Source of the DNA: Aphrocallistes beatrix | Taxonomy: Eukaryota; Porifera; Hexactinellida; Sceptrulophora; Aphrocallistidae | Direction of reading: 5' to 3' | Length of the DNA stretch: 64,000 nucleotides | Assembly: GCA_963281255.1 (NCBI GenBank) | Contig: OY725492.1 | Location: forward strand, 186,001 to 250,000 | Part shown: positions 50,248 to 61,770 of the stretch, piece by piece | How positions within the stretch are numbered: the stretch's first letter is position 1 | Layout of the letters: each line of letters starts with the position of its first letter | Notes under the pieces: model-generated | Told to the model about the DNA's origin: nothing | The model's input: the letters and a program-made list of their open reading frames with translations, nothing else | The model's database searches: none | Position numbers and translations under genes: made by a program

Positions 50248-50448
50248 GGCTCATAATTAAACACAATAAAGTTCGTCCACTTTGATGTTTATGAGCAACA
50301 GTAACAAAATATTTTCTCATAACTCTGTAGACCATAATGTAACAAATGTATTCAGAGATACAACTTTTCCTCATTTTTGTTCGGTATACTGTTTTGGTGG
50401 TGTTTATCCATACTTACATTTGTTAGTATTACGCATTAGATTATCAAA

Positions 50449-51084
50449 ATGAATGTTTTCAAAACTTCTAATTTCCTACTTCCCCTTCTCCCCTCCAAAC
50501 GGGCTTATACCATTACATCCTGTACTAAACTGATCGAAGAACCAATACTCCTTTCCTCGAGATTCTACACCATTAAAGAGGTCCTATTCGCTAGAAAACT
50601 TAAAGAAATCCTTAAAAACAGTTCGATCGTCGCCTTCTACCATTTTCACGAATCGGCGACGGATGGTTGGACACATTTTAGACAAGAGATGAGCTTCAAA
50701 GAAGGAATTAACTTGACAGTCTTCCCCAATCTAATTTGCCAAGCTTACCTCAGCCGAACAAAGTACAAAAAATTATTACCGTTTTTTGTAGGCAAAACGA
50801 TCACAGCCTACACAGCAGGCCCAGTACAGAACTTGATTAAGATGCTAGGCAAACAATCACAATTGATTCTACTAGGAGCTTTGTACAAGAATGAACTACT
50901 TAGCGCTAATCAATTGAAAGCCCTTGGGAGGTTGCCAGAAAAGGAAAATTTACAAGGAGAAGTGATTTCAATTTTGAATATGAATGGAGAACAGCTTCGA
51001 TCAATGCTTGAACAGAATCAGCGGAATTTGACTAGTTACCTCGAACAGATAGGCGACAAAAAGCGCGACCTTAGTATTATGTAA
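50449..51084 (+). CDS. MRPL10: Mitochondrial ribosomal protein uL10m
   Basis: uL10m anchors the bL12m stalk of the mitochondrial large ribosomal subunit. 211 residues, single exon. The basic, acid-poor first 25 residues fit a mitochondrial presequence. The L10 domain is recognised by LKEILKNSSIVAFYH, INLTVFPNLICQAYLSRTKYKKLLPFFVGKT and a loosely conserved C-terminal helix ending in charged residues (RSMLEQNQRNLTSYLEQI). It aligns along its length with human MRPL10 but is shorter (261), chiefly at both ends. Confidence 0.85.
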   Translation: MNVFKTSNFLLPLLPSKRAYTITSCTKLIEEPILLSSRFYTIKEVLFARKLKEILKNSSIVAFYHFHESATDGWTHFRQEMSFKEGINLTVFPNLICQAYLSRTKYKKLLPFFVGKTITAYTAGPVQNLIKMLGKQSQLILLGALYKNELLSANQLKALGRLPEKENLQGEVISILNMNGEQLRSMLEQNQRNLTSYLEQIGDKKRDLSIM

Positions 51085-51392
51085 TTATATACGATTTCTG
51101 TCTAATGATAATTAGGTCCTAATTAGTCACAAATAAGCTTTTTAATAACAATCAACATTAAAATCATTTATTTCCTTAGTATGAATACGGTTAACTTCAT
51201 TTGAACTTAAATACAATTACATTAATTAATTCCTGAACAATGTATAAGATCTTTGTGTATTCTGAGCACTATTATCAGCTATGGTTTTTAATTGAATAAT
51301 CGAATATAAGAACAATGGAATAGATAAAAAAGCTATAGAGCAAGTATTTATGGGAATAATTTGAGAATTCTTATCTCTTTAAACATAGCAAA
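51085..51392. other. Intergenic DNA, MRPL10 to TMC
   Basis: AT-rich. TTATCTCTTTAAACATAG at 51371-51388 resembles a splice acceptor just before the TMC ATG, so a leader intron is possible. Confidence 0.4.
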
Positions 51393-54254
51393 ATGGCAGA
51401 ATTGACAGATGCTAGAGACGCTGTAGAATTACTTCCCATCGATTTTGAGCAAACCACACATCCAACGCACATCCAAACTGATCTAGATATTGTTATCGCG
51501 GATGCCCAAATTCCAGGTGGCTATAAAGAACCAACCGTAGATGAGGCGTTTGATCCAGAACCACATGGAATGGAACAACAGTGCAGTCTTACGAATATGA
51601 TTAATCCTGTTACGAGTGATGTATTCATTGAGAATGCTCCGAGCAAAATATTGGCACATGATGGCAAAAAAGTTGGGTTTTTGGAGGCTTTTTGTAAAGA
51701 AAATGATGAGGGCATGATCTTAGACCGTGAGTTTGGCAAAAAGATGAGGACAATTCAGAGGCAAGCTAGCTTAAAATCTATAAGGAAAACTCGGGTAAAG
51801 CGAAACCCTTCAATGTTAGTAGAAAACACCGTCTCTGCCACAGAAGTTCATGCCCATCCATCATTACCTGTCATAATTCAGAACGATAATACTGAGTTTG
51901 ATTGGAAAGACGATGAGCCAACTATGAATACTGACGTAATTGAAATAGATGGCAACTCACCAAATGTAATGACGCGTAACATTTCAACGGATACATTGCG
52001 TAGTCAAGGAAAACATGTACGTGTACGGCGTCAGACAGAAATGATAAAGCGTGATGAAATACAACGTGAGGCATCGAGGCAAGGTTTCTGGTACACCGCT
52101 CGCCACATCCATTACGAGAAGTTTAAGAGCAGATTGAATGACTTGAACTCCTTTTCCTTGTGGAGTGGTGAGATGAAGCATGTTGAGAGTATTTTCGGTA
52201 CCCCCGTCGTGTCCTATTTCATTTTCCTTCGCTTCATCTTCCTGATTAATTTGGTCATGTTTATCTTTATGACGACATTCATAATAATTCCGCAGTTTAT
52301 CTACAATTACGGGTTGGTGTTGAATGCAACTCTTTTGATTCGCGGGAATTTTAGTGTAACTGAAGATTTGCTTGGTTTAATCACAGGAGATAACTGGTTT
52401 GAGAATACAGAACTGTTTTATGGGAGTTATACTAATGAAATAATCGCATTTACAGACGGATCACTTCCTCAAGTTGCATTAATCCAGTACGATATGCCCT
52501 ATGCATACCTCTTTACTGTGCTCGTGATTCTACTCATCTTCCTCATAGCAATCACGTACAAACTAGGTGTTTCATTTCGCGAATCTTACGGTACCCTAGG
52601 TCCACAAACCTCGGCGGAATTTTGTAATCGTGTATTCGGGGCATGGGACTTTGGTATATCAAATGAAAGTGCAGCGAAATTACGTCATCACTCCATAACC
52701 ACCGATTTAAAGGAAGAAATCGATGAGTTCAAAGCGAAAAAGTATCATCGCACTTGGAAGGATTGGGTTATAGTAATACTTCTGCGAATATTTTTCAATA
52801 TTTTAACTTTCTTACTTCTTTTGGCCGCTGGTGTGATTATAGTGTTCTCGACGCTATGGGCGTTAGCGAATCGCTGTCCCAGTACAACTGAATCAATGTA
52901 CTTACAGCCACTTGGTATCAACATCCCAGGACTTGTCAACTCGTTCACCATTGTCTTTCTCAATTTTATCTTACAGTTTATTTTCCCTTTCTTCGCCATC
53001 TATGAGAGATTTCGCACACAGAGTGATGAGTTGAAGATGACCCTCGTTCGTTCTGTTTTGATTCGGTTAGCTTCTTTAATCGTTTTAACGCTTACACTTT
53101 ATGTCAGTTATTTATTCATACAGCAAGGGTTTGATGTTACAGTTGGCAATCAAACAGTGTTTGATCCGAATCAGATCACTAATTTAATCAATTCGGCCCT
53201 CAATACGAACCTTAGCATTTCCTCATTCTCATGTGAAACCTTTAGCTGTTGGGAAACTTACTTCGGTCAGGAATTCTACCGCTTGGCCATAACTAATTTC
53301 GTTTTCGCCATTATTGCAACTTTATTTCCGGAAATCTCTCGTTTTCTTCTAAACCGTTTCGGTCCCAGGGTGTGGAAACGTTTTTCATTTTTTTTTAAGA
53401 AACCGCGTTTACGAAAACTTTTAGATCTTATTGTCGATTTGGCAACGTCACCGCCAGAATTCATAATTGCAAAAAGTGTGTTGGATATCATTTACGCACA
53501 AGCACTGATGCTACTGGGTTTCTTTTTCTGTCCTTTCCTGCCATTCATAGCCACAATAACATTTTTTGTCCTTTTTTATGTAAAAAAATACAGTTGTGTT
53601 TGGTTTTGCAGCCCTTCTTCTCGCGGCTTATATCGCTCCGCTCGAAATAACCTGTTTTACATCATTCTCCTAATCTTGATATTTTTCGCATGTCTCGCTG
53701 CTATCCTGTTCATTCTTATCACATTGGATCCTTCTAATACTTGTGGACCTTTCCGAAGCTTTCCCACATTCGTCGAGCCAATCGAGGTGCATTTACGATC
53801 TTCCGCTGCAAAGGGTATAGTAGATTTGTTCAAGAGCCCCGGACTGACATATTCAATTATAACTATCCTCCTGCTCCTTGCATACGCTCAGTATGTCATA
53901 GTGGGATCTTATAAGAGAAATGTAAAATCATTACGTCATCGCCTCGGTGTTGAATCAGCTGATAAACAATATTATTGTGACCAACTTATCACAATATTCG
54001 ATGAAGCAGAAAGCCTACGCAAACTGCACAATGATATTCTAAAAGTACACCACGAGCAAGAAATGGGAATCGTGTTTGAGTACAGGAATAAATTGGACAG
54101 TATTACGAACTCTCTTGGAGCTGTTGGTACTGGGGGCAAAAGGTTATCCTGGATAGGAACGAACGAAAGGGAGGCGCTCTCAACTTTACGGAAACAATCC
54201 GCTAACCTGGATTCAATCTATGATCAAGCATCGAAAAAGAAACATAGCTATTAA
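51393..54254 (+). CDS. TMC: Transmembrane channel-like (TMC) protein
   Basis: TMC proteins are relatives of anoctamins/OSCA channels; TMC1/2 form the mechanotransduction channel of hair cells. 953 residues, single exon. A cytosolic basic N-terminus (about 1-270) is followed by about ten membrane segments. The family signature CWETYFGQEFYRL is present (about residues 618-630). FCNRVFGAWDFGISNESAAKLRHHSI in the first cytosolic loop is a second conserved block. The start at 51393 is the first ATG. The loop text resembles the TMC5/6/7/8 side more than TMC1/2, but subfamily is not settled. The C-terminal 100 residues are helical and charged. Confidence 0.94.
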   Translation: MAELTDARDAVELLPIDFEQTTHPTHIQTDLDIVIADAQIPGGYKEPTVDEAFDPEPHGMEQQCSLTNMINPVTSDVFIENAPSKILAHDGKKVGFLEAFCKENDEGMILDREFGKKMRTIQRQASLKSIRKTRVKRNPSMLVENTVSATEVHAHPSLPVIIQNDNTEFDWKDDEPTMNTDVIEIDGNSPNVMTRNISTDTLRSQGKHVRVRRQTEMIKRDEIQREASRQGFWYTARHIHYEKFKSRLNDLNSFSLWSGEMKHVESIFGTPVVSYFIFLRFIFLINLVMFIFMTTFIIIPQFIYNYGLVLNATLLIRGNFSVTEDLLGLITGDNWFENTELFYGSYTNEIIAFTDGSLPQVALIQYDMPYAYLFTVLVILLIFLIAITYKLGVSFRESYGTLGPQTSAEFCNRVFGAWDFGISNESAAKLRHHSITTDLKEEIDEFKAKKYHRTWKDWVIVILLRIFFNILTFLLLLAAGVIIVFSTLWALANRCPSTTESMYLQPLGINIPGLVNSFTIVFLNFILQFIFPFFAIYERFRTQSDELKMTLVRSVLIRLASLIVLTLTLYVSYLFIQQGFDVTVGNQTVFDPNQITNLINSALNTNLSISSFSCETFSCWETYFGQEFYRLAITNFVFAIIATLFPEISRFLLNRFGPRVWKRFSFFFKKPRLRKLLDLIVDLATSPPEFIIAKSVLDIIYAQALMLLGFFFCPFLPFIATITFFVLFYVKKYSCVWFCSPSSRGLYRSARNNLFYIILLILIFFACLAAILFILITLDPSNTCGPFRSFPTFVEPIEVHLRSSAAKGIVDLFKSPGLTYSIITILLLLAYAQYVIVGSYKRNVKSLRHRLGVESADKQYYCDQLITIFDEAESLRKLHNDILKVHHEQEMGIVFEYRNKLDSITNSLGAVGTGGKRLSWIGTNEREALSTLRKQSANLDSIYDQASKKKHSY

Positions 54255-54520
54255 TAAGCAAAATAAAAGATGTTTTGACTTTTCATTCCTAAGTTTTATC
54301 TCCTAATTTGAGGTGAATTATCATGATTTATGTTTACAAGCACTCGATGTTGTATTCATCATACTTAATCTTTGGTGTTATTATTATCATTATTATTATT
54401 ATTAAAACGTGTACATTTACATTGATATGTTCTTATCATCAAGCAGTATAACTAATTTAAGAAATGTATTATAATCATTGCCTTTGTTTTAATCAATCAC
54501 AAATAACTAGACATAGCAAT
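54255..54520. other. Intergenic DNA with ATT microsatellite
   Basis: Contains an imperfect (TTA)n run at about 54377-54404. An in-frame ATG at 54464 could extend the next protein by 19 residues. Confidence 0.5.
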
Positions 54521-55779
54521 ATGTCCTGCATTCCATTGTCCACTTCCCTCCTAGACAATACAGAGACCATTTGGTTAGATCGAAGTAAATGCGAGGAAGA
54601 ATTCAACAATTTCTTGATTAAAACTTCTGAAACAACGCACACCACTCTAACAAAAACACCTACCATTTCAGAGAGATTTGAAAATGTTAAGACACGCCTA
54701 AAAACTTCAAGAAATGCAGATAACAGCGTTGAGGGCGGTGATCGCATTGCCGAATTGGAAAAGAGGAATGCATATCTTGAGGAGAGGGTCAGGCGCTTAG
54801 AAACTGAACTGGCTAAGTATAAAGGTCGCCCCTAACAATTAGCAGAGCAGTAATTATGTGAACTTTAAGATAGTTGTGTTCTGACGTACATGTACATGTA
54901 ATTAGCAAATTATGTTAATAAGAGGTGAACCATCATTTATTAGAATAAATGTTTTTATTATTAGCTCCAACATAATGTCACTTTAGCAATCATTATTAAT
55001 TATACGGGAATGTGTATAGGAATGAGAATCGTTAATTTGTCGAGCTAATCAAGGTATAGTATTGATTTCCAATATTTATTCCATCTGAGTGAATGGCTTT
55101 TTGAAGGTTTTAATAATATGTGGTATTTGAGATATTTGGTTGATGGATAAGTGAAAAGTGTAATTAGTGTAATTAGAGGTACTTACTTGATAACCATGGC
55201 CTTCTATAATATAGTATAGTATAGGAGGACATGTTGATACTAAAACATTATGACAAGTTGGCCACTATACATATTCTAGTCAGCGATCTAAAATTTTTAC
55301 AACATCCCTAGAATCCGAAACATTTTCACATAATTAACAATGTAATAGCCTAGTATGAAGTCTATCTATAGGAGATTGATCCTTTAGGAAGAGCAAACGA
55401 GGACCTATCTGATTCTCAAGATGATTTCGATATTGATGACGATGATGATGATGTTGATGGAGAGATTGAATTTCAAATTCAGCTTCATGCGAAAAAGAAT
55501 TCGCGAAAACTCACACCAAAAAGCGTATTAATCCTTGATATTAAGCCCGTACATGAGAATCCCGACATGAAAGAGCTGGAACAAAAGGTACGCGCTGTTC
55601 GAATAGATGGTTTAAGATGGGGAAATTCCCAAATAGAGGAAAGAGCGAAGGATTCTGAAATCCTAAGAATCTCTTCATTGTTAGAAGATGAGAAAGTTAT
55701 GATAGAGGATTTGAAACAGACAATAGTGAAGCTTGAAAATGTTGAATCAATGGAAATTCATTGTTACAATAAGATTTGA
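54521..55779 (+). CDS. EEF1D: Divergent eEF1B delta (EEF1D), two exons
   Basis: eEF1B-delta is a guanine-nucleotide exchange subunit for eEF1A in translation elongation. Exon 1 54521-54824, intron 54825-55387 (GTCGCC...TTTAG, phase 1), exon 2 55388-55779; 231 residues. Exon 1 holds the delta-specific start (ETIWLDRSKCEEEFNNFL, cf. EKIWFDKFKYDDAERRFY) and leucine zipper (RIAELEKRNAYLEERVRRLE). Exon 2 has the acidic hinge (DDFDIDDDDDD) and exchange domain (KSVLILDIKPVHENPDMKELE, IDGLRWG) ending YNKI, which keeps the essential Lys before the last residue. The LVPVGYGIKKL-type loop is replaced by IEERAKDSEIL, and Trp of KPWDD is lost, so it evolves fast or is a specialised paralogue. The donor GTCGCC is unusual and unconfirmed; an extra small exon is possible. 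Confidence 0.75.
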
Positions 55780-58063
55780 ATATTAAAACATCCATTTGTG
55801 AACTTGTTAGAATTGCTGTATTGTATTATATAAACTTTTTACAACAAAATTTCAATTCATTGTTATTTCACGAATTCAGCCATGTATTCTCGAACAATCT
55901 TTTTGCCTCATTTACATATTCGTGGAATCATGAATAGACGGACGAATCTTGACAAACACACAGCGTGTCTTTTCGCAACTATATATGTATTCACCACATA
56001 GTTATTTTCACAGTCATGCTTGTGAAAAATTTAACAATTTCCTTAATTGTTCTGACTTTTCAAAGACTACTCATGGTATATGTTGAGATCATCATGTATT
56101 TCACCTGAAGTTGACTCTGATACAATCTGCTCTTATATGAAAAATACATCCCACTACAATCTCGATGACTCCCTACGTTTGTCTTGAGTATTATGAACCA
56201 CTTTCTTTTCGCATTATCACTTTAAACTGTCTGATAGCATATCTATGTTACATTGATATAGGTAGTATGGTGAGAGGTCATTCTGTCTCGAGATTATTTC
56301 TTTGCTCTACACCTGCTACTATCTCTCCTTCCAACTAGTTCTCAAAATTCCCCCGTGTCTAGGCTCACAACGGTTGCAAGCATGAGTACGACGTAATTAA
56401 TCACGGGGGAGCGTGTAATTTGATTTTTAACTAATGGGATGGGAATGTGCTTATGGGTGGGGATAGAGCAAATTTTGTTAATGGGTACTTAATGGTACTT
56501 GACGAAGCAGAATTGTCTAGAATCTAGATGCATTAATGAGGTATCAAATTTAGAGTTCGTGTACCTACATAATCCATGTAATGGGATGGATGGACAAAAT
56601 ATGAGACAAAATATTCAATTATTCTAAATAGGATACGATTGATTACTTTCCACCAGAAGAGTACATTATTTTAGTTTGTGCTATGCCAATCGAAATTCAC
56701 ATATACTTGTGTAATTCACGTTCAATATAAATTTTCTATCTTCTCATCAAGATTTTTCACAGTTTCAAATGACTTGTACTTAGTAGCTGCGAAAACTAGC
56801 ATCTGGATACGAGATTGGAGTAGATTGCCCTGTTTCTGTTTCCACCTTTGTGCTAACAAATTGTAAGATATCATTGCCCACCTGGAAATTTTAAGTTATA
56901 AATAGACATCTATCCTCCCAAGAGTTAACTTTGCCAATTAACATTGAATTATTTAATTTGAGAGAAGTTATTAAATATAATTTAAAATCATTGATTATAT
57001 ATTTACGTTAATTGGCATTTAGTTCTTACCCGAGAAATGCAAATTCCAGAAACATTTGTCAACTCATGTTAACAACTCCTCCTCCTTGTTCTTATCGAAT
57101 TTGATCCTTTTTTGAAAATAATCTTATTTTATTGATAAGGTTTATTTTGTAACCGATTAAATGTATCACATGATACTGTGAAAATATTTACTTAGCCACG
57201 CAATAATGATGCACCTGTCCTAGAGAGATAGAATTTTAACTATCACGTTAACATTAATACTTTCAAGGAATATTCTCCTACCTCAGCCACCACCACACAT
57301 TTCTTCATTTGGCCCAGGCTTGTCAGCACCAACATTGATGATGTGTTGATTTAGACAGCTGATATCAATCGATTTGCATAAAGTACAGTTTCTTCATTCA
57401 ATTTAGAACAATACGCCTTCATTGACGTTGCAATTAATCAAGAATGTTGTGTACAACTGAATTTGCAGCTTCTAGTTGTTAATATAATGATTCGTCTTAA
57501 AATTATGTTAATACCCCTGAAGAATTTAATTTTGCCCTAACTAGTGTAGCTACCAGAGTATTAAATTGTAGATAACGTTCGAATAACAAGTTAATGGGAT
57601 TGGAAAATTAGTCGAGCATTTTCTCATTCCTTTCAGGGACCTCCAAGCATTTCGTTCAACACAATTATCTCAGAGAAAATGTATGTTATCATATCTGAGT
57701 TCACCATCACAGCCCGACGATGTTACACTGTCCGACATTACATATAATTTGTGGATTATTCATGAAACATATAGTATATCAAACCTAATTCAAATTTGCA
57801 TATTGCTACACCCCTACCTTCCTGCTTGATTACCCCGCCAAATTTTCATTAATTTAGCATATTATAATTTTTGAATGGAAAGGGGACATTGAACGCGTTA
57901 GAACTATATACACACGAAGATAGTTGTCTACTACTAGCCACAATTAAATATCCCATTAAAACACTGGTATATTCAGCAGTGAGTGCATTTAGGCACAGTC
58001 GATCTACTATTTATAAGGGTTAAAATCCACGTTTTATTAACTACTTTACTCCTTATTCACAAA
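55780..58063. other. 2.3-kb gene-free spacer before the BMP-like gene
   Basis: The longest gene desert in the window. No frame with family resemblance on either strand, no tRNA-like or repeat structure noticed. As it precedes a signalling ligand gene it is a natural place for enhancers. The TATA box is at 58007-58016. Confidence 0.5.
58007..58016 (+). promoter_or_regulatory. TATA box of the BMP-like gene
   Basis: TATTTATAAG 48-57 bp before the ATG at 58064. Confidence 0.45.
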
Positions 58064-60431
58064 ATGAGATTATCGCCTCGACATATTTGCATCTTCATAT
58101 TGGGCATTTCAATTGTTTTAAAATCAAATGAAGTCCCTATACAAAGATCTGAAATATCGACCACACAAGATGAAAATAAGTATCTAACAGCTTCATATAT
58201 ACCTCCATTTCTGCGAAACTTGTATCATACAATATCCCAGAGTGCTCAAAGCTCACGAACACCTCTACAAATTTTCAAAGGATCCTTTGAAGGTAAGAAG
58301 GTTTTTTTAAGATTTATAACTATTTTATTAGCTTTTAATTTCGCTAGTTTGGAAAAATTAAATACTAAAAATAACCTAAAAAGTGAATATTTAGATGCTA
58401 ACTAATCTATAACATCTTCGATTTTTCACACCTTTTTAATTTATTAAAATATTTTTAAATGCATATAACATGATGGACAGTGATACTTTCATACATGCCA
58501 ACTTGAGCCATGATGAAAGCAGGACGCGGCGTTGAATTCCGCGAGACATGTAGAAAAGCACTCTACATTTATCCCCAAAAGCAGGACAAAATGGAGAATT
58601 TCATGTAAAAATTGGACACTCGTGAAAATTAGCTCAATAAAAGCGTAAGAAAAATCGGGGCGGTTGGCATGTATATTAATACTAATTTTATGTATATTAT
58701 ATTTGTTGAAATCATCATGTCAGCAATTGTATGATTGGCTATATACTTGAATAATCAGAATGCCAAATCTATTAAACTTGATTCTGTTGATTCGCCCACT
58801 TATTTAATTTTTCAACAAATCTGATCTCTACACATTTCTCTGAGTAGATCTGATATCTCTTAGTGACAATTACATTAATAATTTAATGATTCTTCCGAGA
58901 CATTCAATTCAAGTTAGTTAAACAATTAATTACATATTATACACTAGTAGATAATCTCATCTATAAAAAAATCGCACCATTACGGTTACCTTGATTAAAT
59001 ATTAGATTTGTTGAAAAATGATACGAGATGAAATAGCCATCTAGCTTAACATAGTAAAATCAATTGAATATGTGTTTTTCTAGTGGCGTGTTTGGGTTAG
59101 TGGTCGTAATTTGAACTTAACCTTCAAATAAATTATATTTTAACACCTTTTGGCAAGCAAAAGGCCAGATGGTAATGAATAATAATACAATTTCTTTACT
59201 CTGCTCATTAATCGACATGTTTTTAGGTCTGTCTCATTGAATATGAAATTTTTAATTAAAATGCAATTATATCATCATTAGGCGCAGATGTCTACGAGCA
59301 GGATTTGCTGCTGAGCTTCCCTTCTCTCCATTCGGATACGTTTTTCAATTTCTCATTTGCCCGCGCTGAAATCCGTGTCTGGTACCAATGTCTAGCCCCG
59401 ATACCTTCGTATTTCTACCTGCAGCTGGATAGCTATCAATTCGGACAAGAATTTCGAAGCAAAATCCCAGTCAGTTGCAAACTCAAAGATGATGCCAGCA
59501 GGCCTACACTGTACGGCTGGGCTGTATTTGATGTGACTGAGTTTTTGCAATCTCTGCAAACAACTCATAGAGACGATGTGAAGCAGGCGCTAAAGTTTTC
59601 TGTGCAAACTTCATCCAATTTGATCCGCATCAACAAACAGCATTTTGCAACGAAATATAACCCAACTCATATGCCGTTGTTAGCTTTCTACCATCGGCGT
59701 TTGTTGAAGCATTTTGACCCAACTGGCGTCACGATGAGGTATGTGCCTTCGAGAGATGATTCGATAGATGAACAAGTTGGTTCTAAGAGTAAGAGGAGTG
59801 TTCGACAAGTGGTGCAACAGAATAGATACAACCCTTGCAGACGTATCTCCAAAATTGTAAGTTTTATAAGTTCGAAAAATGAATTAATGCATTAGCGAAC
59901 CATATTACAAATGCTAGCGTTTAAAGTACACGTATGTAATTTGTTTTTAAATTCCTTTGGTTTGTATGATCAAAAGTAGATGGGGGTCCCAATTATAATC
60001 AACACTAATTGCTATTAGAAATCGGATTTTATAGATTGTCCTTTAAGTCACTGCAAACAATTGTTTTATGATACTTTGATTAGTAATTTCAAGCACATTT
60101 ATATGTCTGTGTAATTTTTTAGATCAAAGTGAAGCAATTTCTGAAAATATTTCAAAGTAGAGATTTCGATTATATCTATCCTAAGCAAATGAATCTGGGA
60201 TATTGTGAAGGATACTGCCCGTTTCGCCTAATCAGACATCACAATGGCACAGCTCATTCCCAATTCTTGAACGCGATAGCTCGTAAAAACCGCAGACCAC
60301 GCTATGCAACCTGCGTTCCTGTTACGTACCATAATCTCTACGTGCTGCAGTCGTATAAGATTGATGGCATCTCTGTAACGTCAATTAGGCCTTTCCAAAA
60401 TGCAAGTGTGAGGAGCTGTGGGTGTAGATAG
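58064..60431 (+). CDS. BMP/TGF-beta family ligand, three exons
   Basis: Exons 58064-58292, 59282-59856, 60123-60431; 370 residues, all introns GT-AG. A signal peptide (about 1-22) and a prodomain (WYQCLAPIPSYFYLQLDSYQF, LYGWAVFDVTEFLQ) precede a furin-type site KSKR (245-248). The mature part is about 122 residues, starting SVRQ. The cystine knot is recognisable: Cys262, YCEGYCPF, ATCVP, SCGCR at the end. The Cys that normally precedes CVP and forms the interchain disulfide is Thr331, so the mature ligand has six of seven canonical cysteines, as in GDF9/BMP15-type ligands. YCEGYCPF...GCR most resembles the BMP2/4 group; the subfamily is not certain. The track start at an upstream GTG is not needed: ATG 58064 begins the signal peptide. 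Confidence 0.85.
58492..58673. mobile_element. MITE-like element in BMP-like intron 1
   Basis: TACATGCCAAC (58492-58502) and GTTGGCATGTA (58663-58673) are perfect 11-bp inverted repeats bounding 182 bp richer in GC than the intron around it. No coding capacity. Confidence 0.6.
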
Positions 60432-60475
60432 ATTGTGTTACAACTACATACTTCCTTCACACCTATCATCACTTC

Positions 60476-60481
60476 AATAAA
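60476..60481 (+). terminator. Polyadenylation signal AATAAA of the BMP-like gene
   Basis: Canonical hexamer 45 bp after the stop codon. Confidence 0.55.
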
Positions 60482-61770
60482 TGCTTCTTACGCTCAAACA
60501 CAGCACAAGCAAATGCATTCTCAAGTGTAATCAGGACGAAACTAAAAATATTTATTTTTTCATTATTTAAAAATTTGTAACAACCGAGTTTGTAGTTTTT
60601 TAATTATTTTAACTCTCATGAATACAATTAAATCTGATTATGCAAGTAAAATTAAAAATTTAAGGGACACTATGGATTAGTTCATTGTATCATTGGCTGC
60701 ATGACAGATCTGAGTCAAGTTAAATTTGGTTAATTTTAAGAATGTAGTTAATCTCTAAACTCCTAAATGCCGTATCTAAATGTTTCAAAATGGAGAGAAT
60801 ACCTATGTACATATATAACTCATCAATTTAGAAGCTAATTATGTATTATTAAACGAGCCAGATTGACTAATGAAATACCCACCCCCTTTATCCCACTCCA
60901 ACCATGTCACAACCAAATTTTTACAATAGTTGGGTAGATATTGAATAAGAGTATGGAATGCATATATAGCGTCTAGGTTCTCAATAATGCTGTGACTAAA
61001 TGGCCATGGACGATACTCCTCCAATTACGTTGTATGGAACTCCGTCACATGAAACTCAAGTTAGTTCAACACACCTGCTGCTCTTTCTGTCAGTCAAAAG
61101 AAACATCTGAGTATGCTAAGCATGGGACTCCCCTTAAATAAAGTTTCTGACACGCTCCTCCATGTATTATTATTTTATCAAAATGCAATATTTTTTGTAA
61201 AATTTTTAAATACTTCGGCTAGTTGACCGACAATCCAAACGATACTACGCCAATTTACCTGAATATACCAGTTTTAACTAATTTATCCCCATTTTTATGA
61301 AAAAAAGTTACCTAACTAAATCACTAAATAAATAGTAGATGCATAAATAAGTATTTTTTGGCCGTGAATTGAATTTCCTATATAACAGTGTTTACATTCT
61401 GTGGATTCCCTACCATTGACTGCACAAAATAAAGTTTTAGATCCTGTGACCCCTGATGTATTTTGAGGCCCCTAAGGAGTCCAGAGATCGGACCAGGAAC
61501 CACTGCACCAACGTTAATATAGACCCACTTAAGAGGAAGAAATTGAAATGGAAGCTAACAATTATTACTATCAACAAACACTAACAGAATTTAGTAAGTC
61601 AAATTAAAATTGCTAAGTTGTACTAGTAATTAAACATAAAAAACTCAATTCTCGTTATCTGAGAGGTAGTTTCACATTGCGAAAGAGTGTAGATACAATG
61701 AGCCATTGTTAAGTACATGTAAGATAAAAAAATCTAAGTTAAAATGGGTGAATGTAGTACAACTCCAGCG
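60482..61770. other. Convergent intergenic DNA, BMP-like to phosphatase
   Basis: No supported gene. A minus-strand frame of 61 codons (60839-61024) is unrecognised. Around 61386-61505 the text GGACCAGGAACCACTG and CTGTGGATTCCC resembles worn hAT ends, without target duplication. A last phosphatase exon could lie here if the donor at 61794 is used. Confidence 0.4.

Larger units (their letters stand above)
49646..50448. other. Intergenic DNA with tandem and inverted repeats
   Basis: About 800 bp with no gene. It holds a two-copy 42-bp direct repeat (49870-49953) and a long hairpin element (50109-50247). Confidence 0.55.

Noticed and set aside
55780-58063. Hidden RNA gene or exon in the long spacer
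   Set aside because: No tRNA B-box, snRNA-like or domain-bearing frame was found by eye; a covariance-model search would be decisive.
60839-61024. 61-codon minus-strand frame as the last phosphatase exon
   Set aside because: No acceptor in the right phase could be tied to the donor after 61795, and it resembles no phosphatase tail.
61386-61505. Second hAT-like element
   Set aside because: The right end GGAACCACTG is suggestive, but the left end matches poorly and no 8-bp target duplication is present.
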